This document shows positions 8,084-16,303 of a stretch of 38,664 nt of DNA, piece after piece. The notes beneath the pieces are model-generated. The model was not told the DNA's origin. It worked only from the letters and a program-made list of their open reading frames with translations, and made no database searches. A program made the translations under genes and the position numbers. How positions within the stretch are numbered: the stretch's first letter is position 1; every line of letters starts with the position of its first letter. Where the stretch lies: assembly GCA_029259335.1 (NCBI GenBank), contig JAPDIY010000077.1, positions 1-38,664 on the forward strand, read 5' to 3'. This DNA is from Archaeoglobi archaeon. GTDB lineage: Archaea; Halobacteriota; Archaeoglobi; Archaeoglobales; Archaeoglobaceae.

Positions 8084-9935
8084 TTCTCTTCTCAACGATT
8101 ACTTTCTCCAGCAGCTCAGCAGCCTTTACCGGGTCGTCTTCAACCAGAACTTTCCCGCCAGTAAGTTTCTCCACATCCTCGGTGTAGAGCTTCACAGCAT
8201 CTTCACTACCGGTTATTGGTGGAGCTGGAGAGACGTGGGTTGTAAGACCGTAGGCAACTGCAAACACGGCATCTATTGTTGCCTTCTGCTCCATGTATTC
8301 CGGAGCCGTAACCGCTATCGGAAGCTGCGGAATGTCCACTCCTAATGCATCAGCAATCAGCCTGACGAGATAGGCAGCCCTTCCCGTGTCTGTGCAAGTA
8401 CCGAAACTCAGCACCGGCGGGATGTTCAGTGCCCTGCAAACACCCTTCAGCTTCTCTCCTGCAAGCTCTACAGCATCCATTGACGTCAGCCCTGCAACCT
8501 GCAAGGCAGCATTACCGCAACCCATCGAAAGGACGAGTATGTCCCTCTTTATCAGCTCCTTCGCAATCGTAACCGTGCTGGTGTCGTGAGGGCCGTTCTT
8601 CAGCGTTGTGCAGCTAACAAGGGCTGCTACGCCTTTAATGTCGCCTTTCTTGATTGCGTCAAGCAGAACGTTCAGGTCTCCGTTCAGAGCTTTGAGAATC
8701 GCCTCTGGAGAGAAACCGACAACTATTTTCTTCTTCTGCTCCACCTTCACAGCCTTGCCCTTGTCTCTCTGCTTGAAGTTCTCTATTGCCATTTCGATCA
8801 GCTTTTCAGCGATCTCTTCAGCCTTCTCAGGCTCGTAGTCAAGTCCCTCATCTATCCCCCTGAACCTCACGAGTTCGCTCACAGGTACAATTTTGACGCC
8901 GTAGCGCTGGTATTCTGGCAGGGACGGAAGAGCGCAGTTCATATCGGCTGCGAAAACGTCAACGCATCCTGTTGCAAGTGCATACTCCTGCACAATCCAG
9001 TTCCCGACAATTCCGGCAAAAACAGGACTGTCAACGCGCTGGATTATTTCCTGACCAGTCTCTATGAATCCGATTATCCTCAGCCCCTTGGCTCCCGCAG
9101 CCCTCGCTTTCTCCTGAACCTCTTCCTTCTCAGCGAGCTTGATTAAAGCGATTCCGATGAAGGGCTCGTGACCATCAACAGCAATGTTCACATACTCCGG
9201 GTCGAGAATCCCCAAATCAGCGTAGCTCTCGTGCGGCATTGGTGTGCCAAAAAGAATGTCCTGAATTGTCTCAAGTGCTATCTGCGCAGCCATGCACGTG
9301 GCAATACCCATCGCCATACTTTTCTTGGCTAAAGAAACGTAGTTCGTGTCCACATTTGTCATCGCAGATGCTCCCATGGTCAAAATCTCCTGAAACACAC
9401 CTGCCGGGAATATTCCAAGCTTCTCCCACAATTCCTTTCTCTGCTTGGGTGCAAATATTTCCACGAGCTTGCTTCTTTCGACCGAGCTCAGGTCGGAAAT
9501 GACGAAATCTGCAACCTTCTTCGCAAGGTCGTTGACGTCTTCTCCTTCAATTCCGAGCTGCTCTGCAAACCACTTCAGCTTCTCAACATCCTTAATCTCG
9601 TAAATCGTCTTTCCTTCTGCCGTCGCCTTGAGTGTTTTAGCAGCTTCAATTGCGTGGTAGGTGTAGGCTTCAGTTCCAAGCATGTTTTTGTGGGTGAAGT
9701 TCCTCACAACCATGCCGGCGGCATCAATACCACAAGCTCCAGTAGGCTTGTCCTTTCCAATTCTGCATGGACCCATGCTGCAGAGCTGGCAGCTCAGACC
9801 AGCACTGCAGAATGGACACCTACCTTTTTCCTGCGCGTTGAATCTATCTACAATGTTCGTTACGCCTTCTTTGCTGACTTTCTCGTACATCTTATTTATG
9901 CTCTCATGCTCACTAACCTTTCCCTCAATCTTCAT
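8067..9935 (-). CDS. cooS: Anaerobic Ni-Fe carbon monoxide dehydrogenase catalytic subunit (CooS type)
   Basis: CooS (622 residues) is the homodimeric Ni,Fe-CODH that interconverts CO and CO2. The N-terminal cluster region has Cys40, Cys43, Cys49, Cys52, Cys57 and Cys68. Cys49/52/57/68 fit the B-cluster [4Fe-4S], while Cys40-x2-Cys43 would hold the dimer-interface D-cluster. C-cluster ligands by alignment from memory to the bacterial enzyme are His256 (DGHEPF), Cys334 (DMNCALPSL), Cys442, Cys473 (MGCGNA) and Cys514 (GTCTDTGRA), with acid-base Lys551. Where classical enzymes have GICCTGNE, this one reads GFIETGQE at 289-296, so one C-cluster cysteine ligand is missing. No cooF, cooC or acetyl-CoA synthase gene is adjacent. 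An HTH_10 regulator is divergent. Family certain; CO activity less so. Confidence 0.92.
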   Translation of the reverse strand: MKIEGKVSEHESINKMYEKVSKEGVTNIVDRFNAQEKGRCPFCSAGLSCQLCSMGPCRIGKDKPTGACGIDAAGMVVRNFTHKNMLGTEAYTYHAIEAAKTLKATAEGKTIYEIKDVEKLKWFAEQLGIEGEDVNDLAKKVADFVISDLSSVERSKLVEIFAPKQRKELWEKLGIFPAGVFQEILTMGASAMTNVDTNYVSLAKKSMAMGIATCMAAQIALETIQDILFGTPMPHESYADLGILDPEYVNIAVDGHEPFIGIALIKLAEKEEVQEKARAAGAKGLRIIGFIETGQEIIQRVDSPVFAGIVGNWIVQEYALATGCVDVFAADMNCALPSLPEYQRYGVKIVPVSELVRFRGIDEGLDYEPEKAEEIAEKLIEMAIENFKQRDKGKAVKVEQKKKIVVGFSPEAILKALNGDLNVLLDAIKKGDIKGVAALVSCTTLKNGPHDTSTVTIAKELIKRDILVLSMGCGNAALQVAGLTSMDAVELAGEKLKGVCRALNIPPVLSFGTCTDTGRAAYLVRLIADALGVDIPQLPIAVTAPEYMEQKATIDAVFAVAYGLTTHVSPAPPITGSEDAVKLYTEDVEKLTGGKVLVEDDPVKAAELLEKVIVEKRKALGI

Positions 9936-9950
9936 GAATTTAAATTGACT

Positions 9951-9968
9951 TAAGGTTGTATAACCTTA
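9951..9968. promoter_or_regulatory. Dyad operator candidate over the cooS TATA box
   Basis: TAAGGTT-GTAT-AACCTTA is a perfect 7-bp inverted repeat around a 4-bp centre. On the minus strand it contains TTATACA, about 16-33 nt upstream of the cooS ATG, where the TATA box of a leaderless transcript should be. A protein bound here would block TBP. The divergently encoded HTH_10 regulator is the obvious candidate. Confidence 0.5.
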
Positions 9969-10014
9969 TCCCCTAATATTTTCGTCAGGTTTATTTTCCC
10001 GCAGTGAACTAAAA

Positions 10015-10614
10015 ATGATGCTCGAAGTGCAGATAAAAACCAAGCTTCCCGAAAACTGCGCCCTCGCAACGTTGAACGGAATCATGGAGAGCTGTGTTGT
10101 TAGAGTTGAGGGTTTTGCGAGGAAGGAGGAGGTGGTAAAAGGGCTGCTAAAGGTCAAGGGGAAAAATACTGAGGAGATACTCGAAAACTTACCCTCTCAA
10201 TGCGAGGGTGTGCCTGTTTCATCCAAGGAAGCAAAGGTTCTGATAAAAGAGCATACCTGCCTGTTTGCGATTCCCATTCTCGAATCTGGATGCGTTATCA
10301 CAAATGTTGATGTTGACGATTCTGAGCTAGTCTGGAACATAATATGCGATGATGAAGGCTTTCTCTCCCTGCTCAAAAACCTTGAAGGTGTTGACTTTGA
10401 GTTGATTTACAAGGGCAAACCAACCGGAAAAGATGAGATTACATACAGAGAGGAGGAAATTCTCAAAATTGCTCTTGAAAAAGGATACTTTGATTTTCCG
10501 AAGAGGATCAAGCTTGAAGAGCTTGCGAAGTTTTTCGGCATAGCCCCCTCAACACTCTCTGAAATTCTGAGAAGGGGGCAGAAAAAGGTGCTGGAAAAGT
10601 ACTTTAAGAGTTAA
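10015..10614 (+). CDS. HTH_10 (bacterio-opsin activator-type) transcriptional regulator
   Basis: This 199-residue regulator has a C-terminal HTH_10 domain: YREEEILKIALEKGYFDFPK, then IKLEELAKFFGIAPSTLSEI and LRRGQKKVLEKYF to the end. The N-terminal 140 residues resemble the ligand- or partner-sensing part of the Bat-like family (MMLEVQIKTKLPENCALATL). A second family member lies at 31827-32477 and starts the same way (MYLLRVKV). The gene is divergent from cooS, with 79 bp between the start codons. A TATA-like GGTTTATTTT at about 9988-9997 would give a leaderless transcript. Control of cooS is inferred from this arrangement and the dyad between them. Confidence 0.85.
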   Translation: MMLEVQIKTKLPENCALATLNGIMESCVVRVEGFARKEEVVKGLLKVKGKNTEEILENLPSQCEGVPVSSKEAKVLIKEHTCLFAIPILESGCVITNVDVDDSELVWNIICDDEGFLSLLKNLEGVDFELIYKGKPTGKDEITYREEEILKIALEKGYFDFPKRIKLEELAKFFGIAPSTLSEILRRGQKKVLEKYFKS

Positions 10615-10678
10615 GCGTGGAGATTTCATGCAGCCCTAATTTGAAGTGTGTCCTTAAGCGCTCTCGATGCATCAAAAA

Positions 10679-11305
10679 TTAGAAAAGGGGTTTTAGAATA
10701 ACCGCCCCTCTAACATTTCTTTTAAACTCTTCAGGGTCTGCTTGGGTTTGTGGAATCGCCCCAAAGTGCATGGGTATGTAGTGCTTGGCCTTTATGTCAT
10801 TTGCAGCCTCTATCGCTTCTTTCAGATCCATCGTATACGTTCCACCAGCTGGTAGAAGAGCAACATCCACTTCAATCTCCTTCATCTCGGGAATTCTGTC
10901 CGTATCGCCCGCATGGTAAATTCTGACACCATCAATTTCGATAACATATCCAACGCAGTTCTCCTTGTGGAACGGTTTGTCAACGTTGTAAGCGGGGACG
11001 GGCTTTACCTTAACACCCTTTATCTCAATCTCCTCTCCAACTTTTACCTCGCAACTTTCAAACCCCTCTACTATGCAGCCCGATGGATGTACAACAACAG
11101 TGTCATCTTTTGAGAGTTTCTTTATACTCTTCATATCCATGTGGTCGAAGTGGTCGTGGGTAACAAGGATCAAATCTGCCTTTTCAAGCTCCTCTGGGAT
11201 CTCGTAGGGGTCAATGTAAACAACCTTAGAGCCTTTGATTCTGAAACCAGCATGCTTCAGCCATGTTATCTCCACACCGTTGTAAACAAAACTGCTTTCA
11301 GCCAT
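10679..11305 (-). CDS. Metallo-beta-lactamase-fold metal-dependent hydrolase (UlaG/UPF0173-like)
   Basis: This 208-residue protein has the dinuclear metal motif THDHFDHMD at about residues 49-57 and later ligands in IYHAGDTDRIPE and YIPMHFGAIPQT. The N-terminal EITWLKHAGFRIKG and the compact size fit the UlaG-like/UPF0173 branch rather than glyoxalase II. These enzymes hydrolyse phosphodiesters or lactones, but this subgroup's substrate is unknown. It stands alone, divergent from the S8e gene. The 64 bp on its 3' side, toward the HTH_10 gene, show nothing recognisable. Confidence 0.85.
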   Translation of the reverse strand: MAESSFVYNGVEITWLKHAGFRIKGSKVVYIDPYEIPEELEKADLILVTHDHFDHMDMKSIKKLSKDDTVVVHPSGCIVEGFESCEVKVGEEIEIKGVKVKPVPAYNVDKPFHKENCVGYVIEIDGVRIYHAGDTDRIPEMKEIEVDVALLPAGGTYTMDLKEAIEAANDIKAKHYIPMHFGAIPQTQADPEEFKRNVRGAVILKPLF

Positions 11306-11396
11306 AAAAAAAGTGGTTTTAATTGTTATAAAATTTTACGCACTGCTAAACTTTTTAAGGCGGAAGGGTTTTATTCTGTATCAGATGTGATGCACT

Positions 11397-11774
11397 ATGA
11401 TTTGGCAGGGGAGAAGCAGAAGAAAACCGACTGGAGGATTCTACAAACGTGCAAGGAAAAAGAGAAAGTACGAGCTTGGTAGAGAGCAGGTTGAAACGCT
11501 CGTAGGAGAGAGGAAGATAAAGAAAGTTAGAGTTAGGGGTGGAAACTACAAGATAAAGCTTTTCGCGGATAAATATGCTAACGTTTACGATCCTAAGCAG
11601 AAAAAGGTTGTAAAAGCTGAGATAGAGGGTGTTGCTGAGAATCCCGCCCATGTCCACTATTCAAGGAGGAATGTTGTGACAAAGGGAGCGATAATTGCCA
11701 CAGAGATTGGGAAAGCAAAAGTCACCAACAGACCAAGCCAAGAGGGTGTGATAAACGCAGTACTAATAGAATAA
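11397..11774 (+). CDS. rps8e: Small ribosomal subunit protein S8e
   Basis: This 125-residue archaeal/eukaryotic-type ribosomal protein starts WQGRSRRKPTGGFYKRARKK, the conserved basic N-terminus of S8e. It carries the TKGAIIATEIGKAKVTNRP C-terminal signature. An AT-rich promoter (ACTTTTTAAGG at about 11348-11358) precedes it. A highly structured sequence starts at the base after its TAA stop. The gene confirms an archaeal source. Confidence 0.97.
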   Translation: MIWQGRSRRKPTGGFYKRARKKRKYELGREQVETLVGERKIKKVRVRGGNYKIKLFADKYANVYDPKQKKVVKAEIEGVAENPAHVHYSRRNVVTKGAIIATEIGKAKVTNRPSQEGVINAVLIE

Positions 11775-11841
11775 GGGGTGCCGATAAAAACAGTATACAG
11801 CGGTGACGGCGGGATAGCTGAGACCGATGCACCGGCACCCC
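11775..11841 (+). ncRNA. Structured RNA candidate directly after S8e (guide-RNA-like)
   Basis: GGGGTGCCG (11775-11783) pairs perfectly with CGGCACCCC (11833-11841), closing a 67-nt element. Inside, CGGT (11801-11804) pairs with ACCG (11823-11826), and the bases flanking the inner loop read TGA and TGAG. These can form the tandem G-A pairs of a kink-turn, as in L7Ae-bound archaeal guide RNAs. The internal loop is asymmetric (17 and 6 nt), and I see no clear ACA immediately 3', so assignment as an H/ACA RNA is not secure. It could instead be an S8e mRNA 3' structure. GC content is far higher than the surrounding intergenic DNA. Confidence 0.55.
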
Positions 11842-11920
11842 GTCTATAGTTGGGTAGAAAGTTAATAAACTTTTCGCAAATAAATTTGCTTTATGTAAAA
11901 TTATAGTTTATTATTATTTG

Positions 11921-12460
11921 TTACTGCAACATTGCTTTGAATTCTGCTGAAGTTATCGTCTTTGCCTGAAACACGTTCTCCATATGCTTTATGCCGTATT
12001 CATATTCATACTCGCTCAGAGCTTTCGTGCAGTCCTTTAATACTACTACATCGTAGCCTCTCAAGACTGCATCACCTGCGGTGTGCAGAACACAGATGTT
12101 TGTTGCAACACCGCAGATGTAGAGCTTTATAATCCCAAGCTCTCTGAGCAGCAGATCCAGATCAGTAGCAAAGAAGGCTGAATATCTTCTTTTTTTGATG
12201 TAATAGTCACTTTTCTGCGGTTCAAGCTCGTCTATAACCTCAGCTCCGGTTGTGTTCATAACGCAGTGCTTCGGCCAGATTTTGAACTCCACGTCATCCT
12301 CCCTGTGCCAGTCTTGAGTGAATATCACGGGCATCCTCTCTCTTGCAGCTTTCACGACCTTCGATGTGGCATCGAAAATGTCTTCGGCATTTGGGATGTA
12401 GAGGGCGCCATCCTTGTAGCAGAAATCCTTCTGCATGTCCACAACAACGAGTGCCTCCAT
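11921..12460 (-). CDS. Nicotinamidase-like cysteine hydrolase (isochorismatase fold)
   Basis: From the ATG at 12460 the protein is 179 residues. The fold's triad is visible as Asp8 (VVVDMQKDF), a Lys at 89-90 (YIKKRRYSAF) and nucleophile Cys123 (GVATNICVLHTA). A metal site typical of nicotinamidases is suggested by Asp50 and His52 (TQDWH) and His65 (WPKHC). Nicotinamidase would deaminate nicotinamide to nicotinate, the substrate of PncB encoded at 889-2034. The longer frame begins with a TTG 4 codons upstream, but a TATA-like AAAAATATATC about 30 nt before 12460 supports a leaderless ATG start. Other isochorismatase-like activities remain possible. Confidence 0.8.
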   Translation of the reverse strand: MEALVVVDMQKDFCYKDGALYIPNAEDIFDATSKVVKAARERMPVIFTQDWHREDDVEFKIWPKHCVMNTTGAEVIDELEPQKSDYYIKKRRYSAFFATDLDLLLRELGIIKLYICGVATNICVLHTAGDAVLRGYDVVVLKDCTKALSEYEYEYGIKHMENVFQAKTITSAEFKAMLQ

Positions 12461-12479
12461 ATAATTAGTCAAAGTAGAA

Positions 12480-12510
12480 GAGAAGATATATTTTTACCTG
12501 AGAAGATATA
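12480..12510. promoter_or_regulatory. Shared divergent promoter with 20-bp-phased direct repeats
   Basis: GAGAAGATATA occurs exactly twice, at 12480-12490 and 12500-12510, a 20-bp period of about two helical turns. The stretch between contains the TATA-like sequences for both divergent genes (nicotinamidase-like at 12460, moaC at 12515), each about 25-30 nt from its ATG. This could be a regulator site or two core-promoter copies. Confidence 0.4.
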
Positions 12511-12514
12511 GATT

Positions 12515-12985
12515 ATGGAGTTCACTCACATAGAGGATGGCAAGGTTAGAATGGTTGATATTTCCGAGAAGAAAGACGTAACTCGCGTTGCGGTTGCCGA
12601 AGGATTCATCAAGCTCAGAAGCTCCACTATTGATGCCATTTTAAATGAAAAGGTAGCAAAAGGGAACGTTATAGCAGCTGCCAATATTGCCGGTGTTCTT
12701 GCAGTTAAAAAAACCCCTGAACTTATTCCGATGTGCCACACCATTCCAATAACTTCCGTTAAATTCGACTTCGATATTGAGAGTGTGGGTATCAGAGTAA
12801 GGTGCACTGTGAAGTCAAAGGGAAAGACTGGGGTTGAAATGGAGGCTTTAACGGGTGTTAGCGTTGCTCTTCTGACAATATGGGATATGGTTAAAAGTTT
12901 GGAGAAAGACGAATACGGGAATTATCCCAAAACCTTGATAGAGGTTATAAAGGTGGTCGAGAAGGTTAAGGGTGAAGAGCTATGA
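12515..12985 (+). CDS. moaC: Cyclic pyranopterin monophosphate synthase
   Basis: MoaC (156 residues) makes cyclic pyranopterin monophosphate in molybdopterin (Mo/W cofactor) synthesis. Diagnostic segments are [12 protein letters not shown] and [23 protein letters not shown], followed by the DEYGNYP region. Length is normal. The ATG lies about 25 nt downstream of a TATA-like element with no leader ribosome-binding site. Its stop overlaps the start of the PhoU-like gene by 4 bp (ATGA). Archaeoglobus-type organisms use tungsten/molybdenum enzymes, which fits, but other moa genes are not in the window. Confidence 0.95.
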   Translation: MEFTHIEDGKVRMVDISEKKDVTRVAVAEGFIKLRSSTIDAILNEKVAKGNVIAAANIAGVLAVKKTPELIPMCHTIPITSVKFDFDIESVGIRVRCTVKSKGKTGVEMEALTGVSVALLTIWDMVKSLEKDEYGNYPKTLIEVIKVVEKVKGEEL

Positions 12986-13617
12986 TTGACAGGATCAAGA
13001 AATTCGTCTTGGGTGGTGAAAAGGAAAGAGAAGTCGTGAACATGATAAGGGATCAGATAGGACTTATCATTGACACATGCGAACTTATGAAAACGATAAT
13101 GGAGCGGAACGACAAAGCTGTGGTCGGAGATGTTTGCGAGGCTGAGAAGATGGGTGATGCGATAAGAAGGGACATAATGGTAAAAATACATTCAGGAGCA
13201 TTTATCCCCGCGCTCAGGTCGAATTTCTGCAGCCTTGCAGAACACCTTGACGAAATCCTTGACGAGCTTGAGGATATCGCGATGCTCTTCCTTTCTTTAA
13301 AGCACATTCCCGATGATTTGTGTGGTGATTTTGTAAGGGTGGCTGAAATAAACTCCAGAATGAGCTACGACCTTTTAAAGGCGTTCAATGCTCTTGAAGA
13401 GGGAGATTTAAGTGACGTTCTCTTGAAAATTAAAATTTCAGAGGAGGAAGTTGACAGCATAAAAGGCAGAATATACCAAAAGCTCCCAAACACAAAATTT
13501 GAGAGTTACGCGGAGTGGTATTTTTTCATAAAGTTCGTAGAGAGGCTTTTAAATATCAGTGATCTGATAGAGGACGCAGCAGACACAATACAGATTCTCA
13601 GCGTCAGCATAAGGTGA
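12982..13617 (+). CDS. DUF47 family PhoU-like protein
   Basis: This 211-residue all-alpha protein resembles the DUF47/TIGR00153 PhoU-related family. It begins with a short basic segment ([17 protein letters not shown]) and continues with amphipathic helices such as [21 protein letters not shown] and [21 protein letters not shown], with acidic metal-binding-like positions. Family members are often next to PiT phosphate transporters, but here the gene is translationally coupled to moaC and no transporter is adjacent. A link between phosphate or oxyanion control and cofactor synthesis is speculative. Its end overlaps the convergent MBL gene by 14 bp. Confidence 0.8.
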   Translation: MIDRIKKFVLGGEKEREVVNMIRDQIGLIIDTCELMKTIMERNDKAVVGDVCEAEKMGDAIRRDIMVKIHSGAFIPALRSNFCSLAEHLDEILDELEDIAMLFLSLKHIPDDLCGDFVRVAEINSRMSYDLLKAFNALEEGDLSDVLLKIKISEEEVDSIKGRIYQKLPNTKFESYAEWYFFIKFVERLLNISDLIEDAADTIQILSVSIR

Positions 13618-14482
13618 AGATCACCACACCATCAACTATTTTCCTCCTGATTTTACCTTGTTCTTCAAGATAGTGCAGGAAGGCAAGAGTTTCACAAATT
13701 GCCATGAATCGGTTGAAATCATCAAAATCCCAGTAGTTTCCGACACTCCAGCTAATCTTATCCACTATATCTTCAAGCTTGGTGGGTTTATCCCTAACAG
13801 CATCGTAAACCTCCTTTGCCCTGTTGGTGCAGTGCTCTATCAACTCATACGCCCTCTTCTCTGGGTTTTTTATGATTCTCTCATGGGCAGGATATACCGT
13901 ATCAACATCGAGTTCCAGTATCTTGTAGAGTGATTGCAGATAATCAGCCACGCCACTTGTGTAGTCAGGGTAGAAGCCTATGTTCGGGGTTGTGTTGCTG
14001 AGCATGAAATCTCCCGAGAACAGACAGCCGTCTTTAAACACACTTAAGTGCCCTGCTGTATGACCGGGAGTTTCAACAACTCTGAAACCTTTAACTTCTC
14101 TCAGTTCAGAAATTTTCGCTCTTGGCTTCAGGTTCAGCGCGGTGAGAATTTTCAGGGTTTCAACATATCTTTCGTTTACCCCAAAGGCGCGAAAGAGCTT
14201 TGAGTAAACTTCAACGAACTTCTCTGGGTTGGAGTAGACCTCAAGATATCTTAGCTCTGACGGATGGAGCATCACTCCTCTATCAGAGAAGAAAATCAGG
14301 CCAACATGGTCTATGTGATGATGGGTGATAACTCTAAATTTTACATCGTATCCTTCGAGCTCGGCTACATGCTCAGCACTGCAGAAACCCCCATCAATCA
14401 TCAGTTCAGAGTTGACAACGTAAACATAAACGTAGTCGGGATTTTCAAATGGTGTTCTCAACTTTATTCTCTCAATCTCCAT
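13604..14482 (-). CDS. Metallo-beta-lactamase-fold hydrolase with C-terminal helical/winged domain
   Basis: This 292-residue protein has the metal motif THHHIDHVG at about residue 53, then [19 protein letters not shown] and PAHERI for the remaining ligands. After the MBL core come about 80 residues ([18 protein letters not shown], later [20 protein letters not shown] and [11 protein letters not shown]) that look like the winged-helix tail of LACTB2-like and related hydrolases. The substrate is unknown; LACTB2 relatives are endoribonucleases, and others are thioesterases. The gene is intact, unlike the MBL gene at 7137-8011. A TATA-like TTTTTTATACC precedes the ATG by about 25-35 nt. Confidence 0.85.
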   Translation of the reverse strand: MEIERIKLRTPFENPDYVYVYVVNSELMIDGGFCSAEHVAELEGYDVKFRVITHHHIDHVGLIFFSDRGVMLHPSELRYLEVYSNPEKFVEVYSKLFRAFGVNERYVETLKILTALNLKPRAKISELREVKGFRVVETPGHTAGHLSVFKDGCLFSGDFMLSNTTPNIGFYPDYTSGVADYLQSLYKILELDVDTVYPAHERIIKNPEKRAYELIEHCTNRAKEVYDAVRDKPTKLEDIVDKISWSVGNYWDFDDFNRFMAICETLAFLHYLEEQGKIRRKIVDGVVIFTLC

Positions 14483-14591
14483 GCCACAGCAAGTGAAGTC
14501 GGGTATAAAAAAATAATTACTTATCTGTATTTACGTTGAATAAGTTTTATTTCAACCGAAAATCTTATTTTTATCTACTCAAATATCAGTT

Positions 14592-15176
14592 ATGGATGTG
14601 ATAACGAACATATTTAATTCAGCAGATGACGGTGACCGAATCCTGATTTGCTTTCCCGATATTTACAGCTTTCACGGTATAACAAGACGGATTTCAGAAC
14701 TTTTCGGCGATCCCCTCTGGATACTCTGGACTGACGCTGCGGTGGAGAGAGTTAACCATATTGGAAAAAAATATGGTTTTCCGACACATGGAGAGGCAAT
14801 AGTAATTGGGGCTAAGAAAGAATGTAGTTTTCTCGATGTTATCGGGAGATATGAGGTTTTTGAAGATTTGGGTGGAATTCTAAAGCCCTTATTCACAAAC
14901 AGGGTGATAATTTCCTTTGGTGTGGATTTTCTCGAACTTTTCGGTTATGAAATCTCCAAGGCTGTTGAGCTTATTATAGAACATGATAGGGGCATAATGT
15001 GCACTTGCACCGTTGGGAAGATGCCAGAGAGGCTTCTGCCCTTTCACGATGTTGTCATAGAAATAACGAAGAGCGAAGATTCCTTCCTGTCCTATCACTC
15101 CTACGTAGCGAAGCTCAAGTTTTCAATGGAGGGAGGGATAGCGGAGGTTAGTGATGTTTTTTTCCTGAAAGGATAA
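14592..15176 (+). CDS. Hypothetical protein (194 residues)
   Basis: I do not recognise a family with confidence. The protein is mixed alpha/beta and cytosolic in appearance: DGDRILICFPDIYSFHGITR looks like a first beta strand and helix, and later strands are EAIVIGAKK, NRVIISFGVDFLELF and HDVVIEITK. There is no Walker A motif and no signal peptide. The pattern recalls degenerate RecA/KaiC-like or DUF257-type archaeal proteins without the P-loop. Codon use and promoter look normal: CTTATTTTTATC at about 14563-14574 lies 18-29 nt before the ATG, suggesting a leaderless transcript. It is followed by the DRG GTPase gene 36 bp downstream, which has its own TATA-like element. Confidence 0.7.
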   Translation: MDVITNIFNSADDGDRILICFPDIYSFHGITRRISELFGDPLWILWTDAAVERVNHIGKKYGFPTHGEAIVIGAKKECSFLDVIGRYEVFEDLGGILKPLFTNRVIISFGVDFLELFGYEISKAVELIIEHDRGIMCTCTVGKMPERLLPFHDVVIEITKSEDSFLSYHSYVAKLKFSMEGGIAEVSDVFFLKG

Positions 15177-15212
15177 AGACTTTTATTTAGAATTTCTTGT
15201 CATGAAACTAGG

Positions 15213-16271
15213 ATGAGTATAGAGCAGCAAATAAAGGAGCTTGAGGAGGAAATAAAGAAGACACCTTACAACAAAGCAACTGAGCATCACATAGGCAGGT
15301 TAAAGGCAAAACTCGCAAGATTGAGGGAGGAGGCGGAGAAGCAGAAAGCAAAGGCTGCAAGACAGGTTTTCTCGCTCAAAAAGGAGGGAGATGCAACCGC
15401 AGTTCTTATTGGTTATCCATCAGTGGGTAAATCAACGATACTCAACAAGCTTACCGGAGCTAAGAGCGAGGTTGCAGATTACGACTTCACAACTCTAAAA
15501 CCTGTTCCGGGCATTCTGAATTACAAGGGAGCAGCTATACAGATAATAGATGTTCCGGGAGTAATTGAGGGAGCTTCGAAAGGAAGAGGGAGGGGCAAGG
15601 AAGTAATATCTGCTGTAAGAGTGGCTAATCTCATAATCATTGTAGCTGATGTGTTTACCCTTCACACAATTGACATTGTGAAGAGGGAACTCTACGAGGG
15701 CGGGATTAGGCTTGACCAGAAACCACCCGACATCGTGATAAGGAAAAAGGAAAGAGGAGGGGTCAGAATAAGTTCAACTGTCAACCAAAAAATTGACGAG
15801 AGGACAATTGTTGAAATTTTAAAGGAATACAAGATTCACAGCGCGGATGTTATCATACGTGAGGAGTTAAGCATCGAAAGACTCATTGATGCACTTGCAG
15901 GTAACCGGGTTTACATCCCATCCCTTACCGTTGTGAACAAAATTGATTTGATGGATGTTGAGGTTGACGGTGCAATAAAAATTTCTGCCGAGAAGGAAAT
16001 CAATCTCGACCTTCTGAAGGAGCAGATTTACAAAAAGCTCGATTTTATAAGAGTTTACCTCAAACCTCCTGGTGGGAAGGCAGATATGAACAATCCGATG
16101 ATTTTGAGAAGAGGTGCGAGGGTTGAGGACATTTGCAGGAAACTCCATCGGGATTTCCTTGAGAACTTCAGGTACGCAAAGGTTTGGGGTAGCTCTGTCA
16201 AGTTCGATGGTCAGAGAGTTGGTTTAGACCATGTGGTTGAGGATGGAGATATTTTAACGATTTATGCATAG
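15213..16271 (+). CDS. DRG-family GTP-binding protein (OBG superfamily, TGS domain)
   Basis: This 352-residue GTPase of the DRG/Rbg type is thought to act on ribosomes or translating complexes. A basic coiled-coil N-terminus (about 1-55) precedes G1 GYPSVGKST. DYDFTTLKPVPG is the G2 region, DVPGVIEGASKGRGRGKEV is the G3 loop, and VVNKID is G4. The C-terminal TGS domain (about 285-352) ends GLDHVVEDGDILTIYA. The spacing and the KGRGRGKE loop are diagnostic of DRG proteins. An AT-rich box at 15178-15190 places the ATG close to the predicted transcript start. Confidence 0.95.
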   Translation: MSIEQQIKELEEEIKKTPYNKATEHHIGRLKAKLARLREEAEKQKAKAARQVFSLKKEGDATAVLIGYPSVGKSTILNKLTGAKSEVADYDFTTLKPVPGILNYKGAAIQIIDVPGVIEGASKGRGRGKEVISAVRVANLIIIVADVFTLHTIDIVKRELYEGGIRLDQKPPDIVIRKKERGGVRISSTVNQKIDERTIVEILKEYKIHSADVIIREELSIERLIDALAGNRVYIPSLTVVNKIDLMDVEVDGAIKISAEKEINLDLLKEQIYKKLDFIRVYLKPPGGKADMNNPMILRRGARVEDICRKLHRDFLENFRYAKVWGSSVKFDGQRVGLDHVVEDGDILTIYA

Positions 16272-16303
16272 TTTTTATCGTTTTTGTCAAAACCGGTAAA
16301 ACC

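Noticed and set aside
9239-9953. Open frames on the plus strand across cooS
   Set aside because: They are antisense shadows of a highly constrained coding sequence with no promoter or family match.
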